Below, piece after piece: positions 13,186 to 21,720 of a stretch of 35,873 nucleotides of DNA. Source of the DNA: a virus; the IMG/VR virus record IMGVR_UViG_3300020213_000071, positions 1 to 35,873 of that record; one strand, given 5' to 3'. A program made the translations under genes and the position numbers. Numbering within the stretch: position 1 is the stretch's first letter; the number at the start of each line of letters is the position of its first letter. The notes beneath the pieces were generated by a model. That model was given only the letters and a program-made list of their open reading frames with translations, made no database searches and was not told the DNA's origin.

Positions 13186-15407
13186 GCGTCCGCATCCCTC
13201 CCCGTCTCCAGGGCCCGAACGCGGCAGCTGGCACGCTGGGCGACTTCTCCCGCGCCAGCAAGGCTGGACCGCTGGGGCCTGGGGCGGGCAAGCTGATGAC
13301 CGAGTACCTGCTGCCCGGGATGCTGCCCAGCCAGCCGCAGCAGCGGATGAGGAAGGCGTGGCAGATCGGTGAGAGCGTGGCCTACGTCTTCGCCGCCGAG
13401 CGGGTCATCAGCGGCAAGGTCGCTGGCATGGCCCCTGTCCGGCCGGACGATGAGAACGGCGTGGGCTGGCACCTGGAGGACCCGGACGGCGAGTCGATCA
13501 CCGACGCCTACCCGGCCATGGCGGCCCGCGAGGCGTTCCAGATCCTGAGCAAGCCCATGGGTGGGCTGTCGCTGGATGAGGCCGGTGGCGCCCGCCAGTC
13601 GCGGCGCACGCAGTGGGAGCTGACCAGCCGCCACGCCGGTCTGTGCGGCACGGCGTTCTGGGTCCTGGACGGCATCAACGCCTGGGGCTTCCCGCGGGCG
13701 ATCCTGTACTGCCGACCCGACCGGCTGCGACCCGACGCGCCCAAGGGCGTGCTCCTGGGCTGGCGCCTGGACGCGGGCGAGCCAGGCAACCCGGAGGGCA
13801 CGTTCCTCTCGCGCGACGAGGTGGTGCCGTTCTATCTGCAGGCACCGAACGAGGGCTTCCTGGCGCCCGGGCTGGTGGACGCGGCGGTCACCAAGGCGCA
13901 GCTGAACGGAGCCATCGACCGCTACTTCACCCAGGTCATCGCCGCCGGCGGACGGCTGTCCGGCGTCATCGCGCCGCGCGACGGGCGCATCGACGACGAC
14001 AACGTCTACAACCAGCTGCTGCGGGACTGGCGCAACATCACCGAGCAGCCGGAGGCCGCCAAGCGGCTGCAGGTCGTCCGCGCGCCGGTCGACTTCACCA
14101 GGACGGTGAACACCCCCGCGGAGATGGGCCTGATCGAGCTGATGTCCCGCAACCGAGACGATCTGCTCGCGCTGTGGGGCGTGCCGTACTCCCAGGTCGG
14201 CGGATCGCCCGCGGCAGGTATGGGCATGGGCGAGGCGCGCGACTCCGACCGCCAGGCGCTGTGGGAGAACGCTGTCACCCCCCGGCTGACGATGCTGGCC
14301 GAGCCGATCCAGGATCTGCTGGACCGCCTGGAGCCGGAGCTGGGCTGGGCACCGCGCTTCATCCTGGACCTGCCCGAGCTGGAGCCGGACGCCACCAAGT
14401 GGGACCGCGCCAAGAAGTCCGAGACGGTGGCCATGCGCAACGTCGAGCGCCGCGCGCTGGTCGGGCTGCCTCCCTTCGGGGAGGACGTCATGGGGCCGAC
14501 CGGACGGCCGATGGACGAAGAGGTCTGGATGCCGCTGAACATCCAGCCCATGGACGACGGGTCCATGCCTTCCTCGTTGACGCCACCCGAGCCGGAGCCA
14601 CCACCCGTCCAGGGCGAGACGGATGAGGAGGCCCAGGTCGAGGACGACCAGGAGGACGCGGAGGACGCGATCGAGGAGGGCGCGCCCACCGAAGAGGTCG
14701 GCGCTGCCAAGGCGCGGCTGCCCGGTGGCATGGGCAGGCTGCGCGCCACGCTCGACAGGCGCGTGACGCCGGCGCTCCAGAAGGCCGTCCTGCATGTGCT
14801 CGACCAGCAGCGCGAGGACGTCGCGCGGCGCGTCCAGCGCGCCTGGGCCCGCATCAGTGAGCACCCAGGCGACGAGCAGGCGTGGTGGCCATCCGAGAAG
14901 AAGTCGAACGACGCGATGCTCCGAGCCATCAAGCCGGCGCTCGTGGGCGTGGGCGAGGTGGTGGGCGACCACCTGGAGAAGGCGATGGGTGCACGGAAGG
15001 CCGGAAGCCTGGGCGCCGCGTCCAAGCGCGCCGTCCAGTTCGCTCTCACCCGGGGCTCAGCCCGTGTCACGCGCATCGACCAGACGACCAGGGAGGGCCT
15101 GCGTCGGCTGATCGCGGAGGCCGTCCAGAAGGGCATGTCGCCGGCGGAGGCGGGAGAGCTGGTCCGGTCCTGGTCGGGCTTCGGAAGCTACCGCGCCGAG
15201 CGCATCGCGCGGACCGAGCTGATGTTCGCGTACAACGCAGCAGCGCTGGACTCCTACGCTGCGCTTGGCGCCGAGAAGGTCCAGGCGATCGACGGCGACG
15301 ATGACGAGGAGTGCGCCGCGCGCAACGGCCAGGTCTACACTCTCGCGGAAGCGGAGTCGATCGAGGACCATCCCAACGGGACGCTGGACTGGGCTCCCGT
15401 CCTGTAG
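13182..15407 (+). CDS. portal protein fused to MuF-like head morphogenesis domain
   Basis: A 741-residue protein. Residues about 30-470 are a portal of the HK97/SPP1 type, with typical stretches such as RYFTQVIAAGGRLSG and RNRDDLLALWGVPYSQVGG. The portal is the dodecameric ring through which DNA enters the head. A long acidic linker (about 480-510) leads to a helical region and then a MuF-like domain at the C-terminus with AERIARTELMFAYNAA, a conserved Asp-rich turn (GDDDEECAARNG) and DHPNG. Many MuF proteins have HPNC instead of HPNG. In other phages the two are separate genes; here they form one frame. The GTG start overlaps the previous stop. Confidence 0.85.
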   Translation: MSVRIPPRLQGPNAAAGTLGDFSRASKAGPLGPGAGKLMTEYLLPGMLPSQPQQRMRKAWQIGESVAYVFAAERVISGKVAGMAPVRPDDENGVGWHLEDPDGESITDAYPAMAAREAFQILSKPMGGLSLDEAGGARQSRRTQWELTSRHAGLCGTAFWVLDGINAWGFPRAILYCRPDRLRPDAPKGVLLGWRLDAGEPGNPEGTFLSRDEVVPFYLQAPNEGFLAPGLVDAAVTKAQLNGAIDRYFTQVIAAGGRLSGVIAPRDGRIDDDNVYNQLLRDWRNITEQPEAAKRLQVVRAPVDFTRTVNTPAEMGLIELMSRNRDDLLALWGVPYSQVGGSPAAGMGMGEARDSDRQALWENAVTPRLTMLAEPIQDLLDRLEPELGWAPRFILDLPELEPDATKWDRAKKSETVAMRNVERRALVGLPPFGEDVMGPTGRPMDEEVWMPLNIQPMDDGSMPSSLTPPEPEPPPVQGETDEEAQVEDDQEDAEDAIEEGAPTEEVGAAKARLPGGMGRLRATLDRRVTPALQKAVLHVLDQQREDVARRVQRAWARISEHPGDEQAWWPSEKKSNDAMLRAIKPALVGVGEVVGDHLEKAMGARKAGSLGAASKRAVQFALTRGSARVTRIDQTTREGLRRLIAEAVQKGMSPAEAGELVRSWSGFGSYRAERIARTELMFAYNAAALDSYAALGAEKVQAIDGDDDEECAARNGQVYTLAEAESIEDHPNGTLDWAPVL

Positions 15408-15422
15408 ACGAAGGAGCAACAC

Positions 15423-16385
15423 ATGACCGGTTCCCTGGCCGCTGGCCATGCCGCGCGGGGCGCCGGCATCCTCATGTCGCTGTTCGACCTGCTCAGCACG
15501 GAGGCGGACGAGCCTGAGCAGGTCGCCATGCTCACCGACGCGATCGACGCGGTGAACCGCTGGCTGACCGCGGAGCGCGCAGAGGTCGGATCGCCCGACG
15601 ACCTGGCCGCGTACCAGTCCACGTACCCAGGCGTGAAGGCGTGGCCCGCCGCCATGAAGGCGGAGCCGATCACCGAGGGATCGCAGCTGGACCGCTGGCT
15701 GGGTGGCCTGATCCCGCGCCGCATCCTCATGGTCCCGTTCGGCGGACCGCTGCCTGGTGGCAAGTCAGGGCTCGACATCGACGGCGAGTACTTCGACGGC
15801 GACACCGACCTGTACGGGCCGTTCCCGCTGCTGCGCACGTCCCGCGACCGCCTGGTCGACTGGCACCACGGCATCGACCCCAAGGGCGCCATGAAGGGCG
15901 CCATCCTGGGCCGCGTGGTCATGGACGGGAAGCCCGAGGCGGACGGGCTGTGGGCGGACTTCTGGGCGAACGCAGGAGAGAAGCGGCGCGAGCTGGTGGC
16001 CGCGCTGGAGCGCCGAGGCGTTCCGCTGTTCGGCTCGTCCCAGGCGATCACGTCCGCGGTCCGCGGCGGCAAGGCGTACCGCGACCCATCGCCGGACGGC
16101 CACCTTGACGTGTGGCCTATCGTTCGACATACGATCACGACCAGCCCGCAGAACACCCTCGCCGTGGTGCCCGCCCTGAAGGCGATGCTGACGGCCGATC
16201 TTCCTTCCGACGCCACGAGCAAGGCCGCCTGGCAGGCGGCATTGCTGGGCCAGGACGCACCATCGCGCTCGACCGCTCCCGAGGGATCGGACCCGATCGC
16301 CGCTGGCATGGCGCCCGAGACGTTGAAGAAGCTGGAGCAGGTTCTTGACGGCGTGACCGTCCTGGTGACCGCTCTCCGATCCTGA
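15423..16385 (+). CDS. prohead (capsid maturation) protease
   Basis: A 320-residue protein matching phage prohead proteases. Characteristic parts are ILMVPFGGP, DIDGEYFDGDTDLYG, an HH pair at residues 148-149 (DWHHGIDP) and GSSQAITSAV with Ser205/Ser206. DVWPIVRHTITTSPQNTLA follows, the usual strand before the third catalytic residue. His and Ser are the likely catalytic pair. This enzyme trims scaffold and capsid N-termini during head maturation. The C-terminal helical region could serve as scaffold. AAGGAG lies six bases before the ATG. Confidence 0.82.
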   Translation: MTGSLAAGHAARGAGILMSLFDLLSTEADEPEQVAMLTDAIDAVNRWLTAERAEVGSPDDLAAYQSTYPGVKAWPAAMKAEPITEGSQLDRWLGGLIPRRILMVPFGGPLPGGKSGLDIDGEYFDGDTDLYGPFPLLRTSRDRLVDWHHGIDPKGAMKGAILGRVVMDGKPEADGLWADFWANAGEKRRELVAALERRGVPLFGSSQAITSAVRGGKAYRDPSPDGHLDVWPIVRHTITTSPQNTLAVVPALKAMLTADLPSDATSKAAWQAALLGQDAPSRSTAPEGSDPIAAGMAPETLKKLEQVLDGVTVLVTALRS

Positions 16386-16404
16386 CCCAAGGAGGTCTCT
16401 TCTG

Positions 16405-18033
16405 ATGGACCCCAGCGCGTTCATGCGCTACTCCGGGAACGCGGCCGGCCACGCCGCGTACATGGCCGTCTGGCTCGCGCTCGTCGCGGTCGGGGCGGTG
16501 CCCATCGGCACCCGCAAGAACGGTGATCCCATCTATCCCATCGCGGGCGGCGACGGCACGGGCGACCTGTCCGCCCGTCTCGACACGCTGCTCGGTGAGC
16601 TGCGTCGCGTCACCGAGGTGCGCGATGAGTCGAACCCTGCAGCCAAGGCCGCCGACGGTGGGCGATACGCCGCCGCCATGGACGCGTCCGCGATCCTCGC
16701 TGGCAAGCTGGCCGAGGCCGAGTCGCAGCTGGCTGCACTGAAGGCGACGGACGTCGCCACCGCGCGCAAGGCGGAGATCCAGGCCGCTGTGGTCGAGGCG
16801 CTCCACAACGCACGGAACCCCAGCGTCGCAGGCGCCGTGATGGCTGGAGCCGCCATGGCGGCGAGCCACGGCAGCGCTCGGTTCAAGCCGGGCGCTGGCT
16901 TCTCCGGCAAGGCCCACGCGGTGCTGGACGCGACCTTCCGCGAGTACCAGTCGGGCGAAGTGCTCCAGGCGATCATGGGCTACAAGGGCCAGCTGTCGGA
17001 CGGTATCGACATCGACACCGTCAACGCCAGCAAGGCGAAGCTCGAAGAGCTGGGCATGATCTGGCTCGGCGTCCCGCAGGCGTCGAAGGCGACCCTCGGC
17101 ACGACCAACGCGACCGGCGGCTACGTGCTGCCGAACAACCTGGTCGACACCGTGGTCAAGCCGGCGACGCAGAAGGCCGTCCTGCAGAACCTGGTCACCG
17201 TCATCAACGGCGTGAGCGTCCGTGGCGTCGACCAGCCGTATCGCCTGGGCGCACCCACCCGGATGACGTTCCAGGACTGGGGCACGACCAAGGAGAACGT
17301 CAACGAGACGTACGGCTCCTACACGGCCAACCTGGGCACCCTCGCCCGCGTCATGGACATCTCCAAGCAGTACGCCCGCTTCTCCGCTGGCGCTGCCGAG
17401 GTCGACGTGATGGACGAGCTGACCCGCGCGGCGATCCTGGCCGAGAACTACTACATGATCGCGGGTGCCGGAACGGGCGCCTCCGGCACGGGTGACCCCA
17501 CCACGGGTGTCTACACGGCGCTGAACGGGACGCCGACGTTCCTCGGCTACAAGGGCGCGTTCTCGGGTGCCAGCAACAGCACGGTGGCCGGATCGGGCGC
17601 CGCTGCGATGGCTGCGCTCCTGGGCTCGCTGGCTGGTCGGAACCGCGAGGCCACGGCCATCCTGGTCGACTCGGTCACCTACTGGACGATGATCGCCCAG
17701 GGCTCTGACACGGCCGGCTTCTGGGTGTCGCCAACGGGCGGGCCCACCGGGTTCACCCGCACCGAGTCGGGCGGGCTGGCGTTCTGGGGCGTGCCGCTCT
17801 TCTACGACACGAACCTGGGCACGAACGCTGCCACCAAGGTCGCCATCGCGGCGGACTGGAAGGCGTTCAAGCTCTACCGGGGCATGGAGTTCCGCATCGA
17901 CTCCAGCGACACCGCGGGCGATCGCTGGGACAAGAACCTGATCGGCTTCCGCGCGGAGGAGGAGATCGGCTTCAACGCCATGACCGCCGTCCACGTGGGC
18001 GCGGCGCAGATGCTCACGAGCGTCATCCCGTAG
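16405..18033 (+). CDS. major capsid protein, HK97 fold
   Basis: A 542-residue protein. The first about 200 residues contain a hydrophobic stretch (about 15-34) and a long Ala/Glu-rich helical part that resembles the delta/scaffold region of HK97 coat proteins and is probably removed by the upstream protease. The coat domain begins near residue 238 with GGYVLPNNLVDTV. It continues with segments typical of the HK97 fold such as VDQPYRLGAP, a DISKQYARFS strand, and FWGVPLFYDTN near the end. It forms the icosahedral shell. AAGGAGG at 16389-16395 gives a strong start. A hairpin follows the stop. Confidence 0.92.
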   Translation: MDPSAFMRYSGNAAGHAAYMAVWLALVAVGAVPIGTRKNGDPIYPIAGGDGTGDLSARLDTLLGELRRVTEVRDESNPAAKAADGGRYAAAMDASAILAGKLAEAESQLAALKATDVATARKAEIQAAVVEALHNARNPSVAGAVMAGAAMAASHGSARFKPGAGFSGKAHAVLDATFREYQSGEVLQAIMGYKGQLSDGIDIDTVNASKAKLEELGMIWLGVPQASKATLGTTNATGGYVLPNNLVDTVVKPATQKAVLQNLVTVINGVSVRGVDQPYRLGAPTRMTFQDWGTTKENVNETYGSYTANLGTLARVMDISKQYARFSAGAAEVDVMDELTRAAILAENYYMIAGAGTGASGTGDPTTGVYTALNGTPTFLGYKGAFSGASNSTVAGSGAAAMAALLGSLAGRNREATAILVDSVTYWTMIAQGSDTAGFWVSPTGGPTGFTRTESGGLAFWGVPLFYDTNLGTNAATKVAIAADWKAFKLYRGMEFRIDSSDTAGDRWDKNLIGFRAEEEIGFNAMTAVHVGAAQMLTSVIP

Positions 18034-18039
18034 CGATCC

Positions 18040-18064
18040 GGGGAGGGACATCATGTCCCTCCCC
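18040..18064 (+). terminator. hairpin after the capsid gene
   Basis: GGGGAGGGAC and GTCCCTCCCC form a perfect 10-base-pair stem with an ATCAT loop, six bases after the capsid stop. There is no T-run, so it may be a weak or factor-assisted terminator, or a stability element that limits reading into the next cassette. Confidence 0.5.
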
Positions 18065-18084
18065 ACCACCGAAGGAGACTCGCA

Positions 18085-18657
18085 TTGACCAGACGACCTA
18101 TCGCATGGCCGACGATGACCACGCGGAGGGTCATCGTCGGGGCGATCACGGCGCTGCTCGCGTGTGCGCTCATGGCGCCGGGGCTCGCATCCGCATCCGT
18201 CAGTCACTACATCACGGTGTCCGGCCCGGACGGGCTGGAGTCGTGGCCCGTCACCTACGTGGTGGGTGGGGCCAACGACGGCGCGAGCGTCGTGACCGAC
18301 CCGAAGTGCGGGACGGACGCCCAGGACTTCCGCGCCGTGTTCTACGACCATGGCGACTACAACGGGGACCGGGTCATCCTGTGCCGTTCCCAGCCCGACT
18401 TCTGCTGGGTCCCCGGCCACGGGTACCCGCTTTCCGTCTCGTGCGGGTGGTGGTCGAACAACCTGAACGACGAGGCCCTGAGCATCATCGTCGGGTCCAT
18501 CAAGACCGACGGCGGGTGCCTCCGGTACTTCGAGCACGCCGGATACGACACCGGGGCTCGGACGGTCCGGCTACGGGAGAACACCTGGTATCCGTCGATC
18601 CCGCAGGTCGCGGGTCGCGGGTCATCGGTCAAGAGGCTCTTCGCCGGACAGTGCTGA
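18085..18657 (+). CDS. secreted beta/gamma-crystallin-like protein
   Basis: A 190-residue protein. Basic residues 2-15 and a hydrophobic segment at about 16-34 form a signal peptide with a likely cut after ASA at 35-37. An LLAC at 24-27 is only a poor lipobox. The mature part has six cysteines and two Greek-key-like units: FYDHGDYNG (Y-x4-Y-x-G) with NDEALSI, and FEHAGYDTG with GSSVKRL. These resemble beta/gamma-crystallins and the crystallin-fold protease inhibitors of Streptomyces. GAAGGAG at 18071-18077 points to the TTG start; an ATG at 18115 is an alternative. A secreted protein between capsid and tail genes is unusual. Function is inferred from fold only. Confidence 0.6.
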   Translation: MTRRPIAWPTMTTRRVIVGAITALLACALMAPGLASASVSHYITVSGPDGLESWPVTYVVGGANDGASVVTDPKCGTDAQDFRAVFYDHGDYNGDRVILCRSQPDFCWVPGHGYPLSVSCGWWSNNLNDEALSIIVGSIKTDGGCLRYFEHAGYDTGARTVRLRENTWYPSIPQVAGRGSSVKRLFAGQC

Positions 18658-18659
18658 TG

Positions 18660-18665
18660 TAGGCT
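18660..18665 (+). promoter_or_regulatory. candidate -10 box before the sugar-modification genes
   Basis: TAGGCT, three bases after the stop of the secreted-protein gene, is preceded by the same TG as at 10715-10716. An ATG follows five bases downstream at 18671, close to the spacing of a leaderless mRNA. No -35 is evident. It would drive the methyltransferase and glycosyltransferase genes. Confidence 0.4.
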
Positions 18666-18670
18666 GCGCG

Positions 18671-18745
18671 ATGTCGGTCGGCGGGACGCTTCACCCGCCG
18701 GCCGGCTTCACGCCTTTGGAGCATCGGAAGGGAAGCACCCGATGA
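18671..18745 (+). CDS. possible 24-codon leader peptide
   Basis: An ATG directly after the promoter-like TAGGCT opens a 24-codon frame that ends in an ATGA overlap with the methyltransferase. The first half of this frame lies in a strong hairpin. A leader peptide controlling or coupling translation is possible. It could also be chance, and no protein motif supports it. Confidence 0.3.
   Translation: MSVGGTLHPPAGFTPLEHRKGSTR
18673..18706 (+). promoter_or_regulatory. strong hairpin in the methyltransferase leader
   Basis: GTCGGTCGGCGGG and CCCGCCGGCCGGC pair over 13 positions (two G-T wobbles) around an eight-base loop. It begins eight bases after the TAGGCT box, so it would lie at the very 5' end of that transcript. 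It could be an attenuator, a stabilising 5' structure, or a terminator for the upstream gene. Confidence 0.5.
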
Positions 18746-19458
18746 CAGAGCATCAGATCCAGGACGCCATGTTCCTCTCGCCTCACGGGCAGCCGTACGT
18801 GATGGCGGTCCGCGCAGACACGTCGGACTGGAACACCGCCAACGCCTGCGCCGGCAGCAACGACGAGTACTCGATCCCCACGGGCCTGGCGGGCTGGGCG
18901 GTCGACGTCGGCGCCCACATCGGCGCCTGGTCCGTCCCGCTGCTGATGGACAACCCCGACCTTCGCCTGGTGGCCATCGAGGCGCTCCCGGAGAACGTCC
19001 TGCTCCTGCAGCGCAACCTGGCGGTCAACGGGCTGGACGCTCGCGCCGTGGTGGTCCATGGCGCCGCGAGCGACACGCTCGATCCCGTGCGCATCAGCTA
19101 CACCGAGGGCGACGACCTCCACGAGTTCATCGGCGGTGCCGGCCGGTCAGGGCGGAGCGTCCAGGTCCCCGGCGTCACGCTCGACAGGGCGATCGAGCTG
19201 ACGGGCGCGGAGCGGGTCGCCATCCTGAAGTCCGACTGCGAGGGCTGCGAGTACCCGTTCCTATGGGGGTCGGGCCTGCGCCACGTCGCCTTCATCACGG
19301 GCGAGCACCATGCTGGCTTCGCGCCGCTGGTCGTGGCGCTCCAGGACACCCACACCGTCAAGATCATCGACGGGACCGAGTCGTTCGGGCACTTCGAAGC
19401 GACGCTCCGGTCGTACTACGCCGCGCTGCTCGCACCCGTGCCGGGCACCCCGGAATGA
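18742..19458 (+). CDS. FkbM-type SAM-dependent methyltransferase
   Basis: A 238-residue protein of the FkbM family, which usually O-methylates sugars or polyketides with SAM. SAM-binding signs are VDVGAHIGAWSVPLL (motif I) and IEALPENVLLLQRNL (motif II). ILKSDCEGCEYPFLW is the family's characteristic K-x-D-x-E-G-x-E-type block. The next three genes look like glycosyltransferases, so methylation of a transferred sugar is a reasonable guess. A GGAAGGGAAG ribosome site precedes the ATG. The stop overlaps the next start by ATGA. Confidence 0.85.
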   Translation: MTEHQIQDAMFLSPHGQPYVMAVRADTSDWNTANACAGSNDEYSIPTGLAGWAVDVGAHIGAWSVPLLMDNPDLRLVAIEALPENVLLLQRNLAVNGLDARAVVVHGAASDTLDPVRISYTEGDDLHEFIGGAGRSGRSVQVPGVTLDRAIELTGAERVAILKSDCEGCEYPFLWGSGLRHVAFITGEHHAGFAPLVVALQDTHTVKIIDGTESFGHFEATLRSYYAALLAPVPGTPE

Positions 19459-20498
19459 ACATCCTGCTGCTGACCGCTCACTCGATCGCGGCCTACGACG
19501 ACGTCCGCATGTTCACGGACCTGGGTCACGACGTCTTCAACTTGGACGCCTACATCGACCCCGCCCACCCCCATGTCGACATGCGCCCCGCGCTGCCGGA
19601 TGCACCGCGCCATCCAGAGCTGATCGCGGCTGTGGACAGGATGGGGACGGCAGACAACCTGACCGCGGCCAAGGAGCGGCTGCCCGACGAGCTGATCGCC
19701 TGGGCGGACGTGGCCATCGTCCATCACTACCTGGACGCCTGGATGGCGCCGAACCACGCGCGCCTCCGGGCCGCCGGCGTGCGCACCATCTGGCGGACCT
19801 GCGGCCAGAGCGACCTGGGCCACGAGGACCGGATGAAGGCGCTCGTGCGCCAGGGCATGGAGGTGGTCCGGTACTCGCCGGCCGAGGAGCGCTTCTTCGC
19901 TCCCACCGGGCACTGGGCGGGCCAGGACGCCCTGATCCGCTTCGGCAAGTACCCGTGGGACTATCTGACATGGACGGGCCCACGCCTCGACACGCTGCCA
20001 TACGTGGCCAACGTGACCCAGGACATGGCGGGCCGCGGTGAGCACTGCGGGCTGACGTTCTGGGTCCGCGCGACGGCAGGGCTGAACGGTCGGCCGGCCG
20101 GCAAGGACAGCGAGAAGCTCCCTGGCGGTCTCGGCTTCATGCCCGAGGCCCCCATGCTGGAGTACCTGCGCCAGGCCAGCGCCTACCTCTACGTCGGCAC
20201 CGTCCCCGCGAGCTACACGCTCGGGCTGGTCGAGGCGCTGATGGTCGGCGTCCCGGTCGTCTCCATCAGCGGCGAGTCGTGGATGGGCCCCGCGGCCCTG
20301 TTCGAGGGCGCGGACCTGGCGTCCCCGCTGGTCGCGGACACCCCGGAGCGGGCGCGCGACATGCTGCGGCAGCTGGTGGACGACCCGGCGACGGGCCGGC
20401 GCTACGTCCAGCAGCAGCAGCATCGCGCCGCGGAGCTGTTCGACGTCGCGTTCGTCGGCGCGCAGTGGGACGAGTACTTGACGCGAGGCGGGCGATGA
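19455..20498 (+). CDS. glycosyltransferase-like protein (GT-B fold)
   Basis: A 347-residue protein. The first strand MNILLLTAHSIAAYDDVRMF and the C-terminal SYTLGLVEALMVGVPVVSI block match the two Rossmann domains and donor-sugar site of GT4-type glycosyltransferases. In that block the E-A-L/M-G-V-P-V-V pattern corresponds to the second half of the E-x7-E motif. The first acidic residue of that motif is not obvious, so it may be a divergent member. It is coupled by four-base overlaps to the methyltransferase and to the next gene. Confidence 0.7.
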   Translation: MNILLLTAHSIAAYDDVRMFTDLGHDVFNLDAYIDPAHPHVDMRPALPDAPRHPELIAAVDRMGTADNLTAAKERLPDELIAWADVAIVHHYLDAWMAPNHARLRAAGVRTIWRTCGQSDLGHEDRMKALVRQGMEVVRYSPAEERFFAPTGHWAGQDALIRFGKYPWDYLTWTGPRLDTLPYVANVTQDMAGRGEHCGLTFWVRATAGLNGRPAGKDSEKLPGGLGFMPEAPMLEYLRQASAYLYVGTVPASYTLGLVEALMVGVPVVSISGESWMGPAALFEGADLASPLVADTPERARDMLRQLVDDPATGRRYVQQQQHRAAELFDVAFVGAQWDEYLTRGGR

Positions 20499-21568
20499 TC
20501 CGGGTCCTGTGCGACGCCATCCACGCCGACCTGTGGGAGTCGCTCCGGCTGCTCTTCGAGGTCCGCCTGGGATGGGAGCTGTACCGGCCGGTCGGGATGG
20601 AGTGGCAGGAGCAGGGCATCTGGCGCTTCGAGCAGCACCAGCCCTACGGCGCCGGCGTGGCGCACCAGTTCCTGGACCCCTGGCCGACGGACTTCACGCG
20701 ATCGCCGGACGATCCGCTCGGGTGGTCCGAGCGGCAGGACACGACGCATCCCGACGAGTGGCTACGCCTGGTCACCCACGAGCAGGCGCGCAGCCAGCCA
20801 TGGGACCTGGTGCTGGCCACGCTCAGTGAGAACGAGCAGGGGCTCTGGCGGTTCTCCCAGGACGCCGGCGCTCACTTCGGCATCCAGGTCGGCAACCAGG
20901 GAGCGCAGAACCTCTGGCCGCTCGCGGAGTTCGGGCTGCTCAGTGTGACCACCCCGGGCTTCATCCCGTGGAGGCCGCACGTCTACTACCGCCAGGAGTT
21001 CGACCTGGATCTGTTCGCGGCCGACTACGGCGCCGAGGCCCATGACCTGGTGATGAACCGGGTCCAGTGCACCAGCCAGACGCCCGACCACGAGCGCTGG
21101 CGCCGGATGGCGGCGCTGGTGCCCGAGGCGCGCTTCCGCTGGTACGGGCACTGCGAGCCGCGCGACGAGTGGTTCGGCGGCGACCACCCGACCACGGCCG
21201 AGGTCGCGGACTCGATGCACGCGGCGCGGATCGCCTGGCATCCCAAGCGCTGGTCGGACGGCTACGGGCACGTCATCCACAACTGGTTCAGCATCGGCCG
21301 GCCGGTCATCGGGTCGGCCGGCTACTACGCCGACAAGCTCGCGGGCCCGCTGTTCGAGGAAGGCGTGACGAGCTTCGACATGGACCGCCTGACGGATGGC
21401 GACCTGGCCGGCGTGGTGCGGATGCTGCTCCACGACGAGGACCGCTGGCTGACCATGTGCGAGGCGTCGGCGCGGCGCTTCCGGGACGTGGTCGACTTCG
21501 ACGGCGAGGCCGACGCCATCAGGACGATGCTCCACGGCATCCTGAGCGATCGCCTGGTGCGGTCGTGA
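20495..21568 (+). CDS. putative glycosyltransferase-like protein
   Basis: A 357-residue protein. The N-terminal strand MIRVLCDAIHADLWESLRLLF resembles the first domain of GT-B enzymes. The C-terminal part has HVIHNWFSIGRPVIGSAGYYADKL and later regions like the donor domain of GT4-like proteins (a G-R-P-V-I turn). A middle region rich in Trp/His/Tyr is not recognised. Position between two glycosyltransferase-like genes strengthens the call, but no full active-site signature is visible. It ends in a TGATG overlap. Confidence 0.55.
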   Translation: MIRVLCDAIHADLWESLRLLFEVRLGWELYRPVGMEWQEQGIWRFEQHQPYGAGVAHQFLDPWPTDFTRSPDDPLGWSERQDTTHPDEWLRLVTHEQARSQPWDLVLATLSENEQGLWRFSQDAGAHFGIQVGNQGAQNLWPLAEFGLLSVTTPGFIPWRPHVYYRQEFDLDLFAADYGAEAHDLVMNRVQCTSQTPDHERWRRMAALVPEARFRWYGHCEPRDEWFGGDHPTTAEVADSMHAARIAWHPKRWSDGYGHVIHNWFSIGRPVIGSAGYYADKLAGPLFEEGVTSFDMDRLTDGDLAGVVRMLLHDEDRWLTMCEASARRFRDVVDFDGEADAIRTMLHGILSDRLVRS

Positions 21569-21720
21569 TGCGACATCATCGGACCGCACCCATCCACACC
21601 GAGAACGCGCGGAACGGCCCGCCACGCCTCGATAGGCCCCCAGGTGGTGCGTTCCCATGGTCCGTGGACCTGCGAGGCACACGGGGCGCCGTGGGCGCCA
21701 CACAGGCGATCGGGGCGTGA
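21568..21720 (+). CDS. very small hypothetical protein between sugar genes
   Basis: A 50-residue frame that starts in a TGATG overlap and stops in a GTGA overlap with the next gene. It is basic, Arg/Pro/Gly-rich and without domains. The tight overlaps are the only evidence for translation. Without it, the third glycosyltransferase would have a leader of about 150 bases. Confidence 0.35.
   Translation: MRHHRTAPIHTENARNGPPRLDRPPGGAFPWSVDLRGTRGAVGATQAIGA

Noticed and set aside
13164-14972. Long minus-strand open frame opposite the portal gene
   Set aside because: Same GC-driven shadow effect. The portal match on the + strand is clear, and no ribosome site or domain supports the minus frame.
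16135-18537. A very long open frame on the minus strand opposite the capsid and secreted-protein genes
   Set aside because: It is a by-product of high GC at third positions on the + strand. Its product is Arg/Gly/Val/Asp-rich without domains and lies over strongly identified genes.
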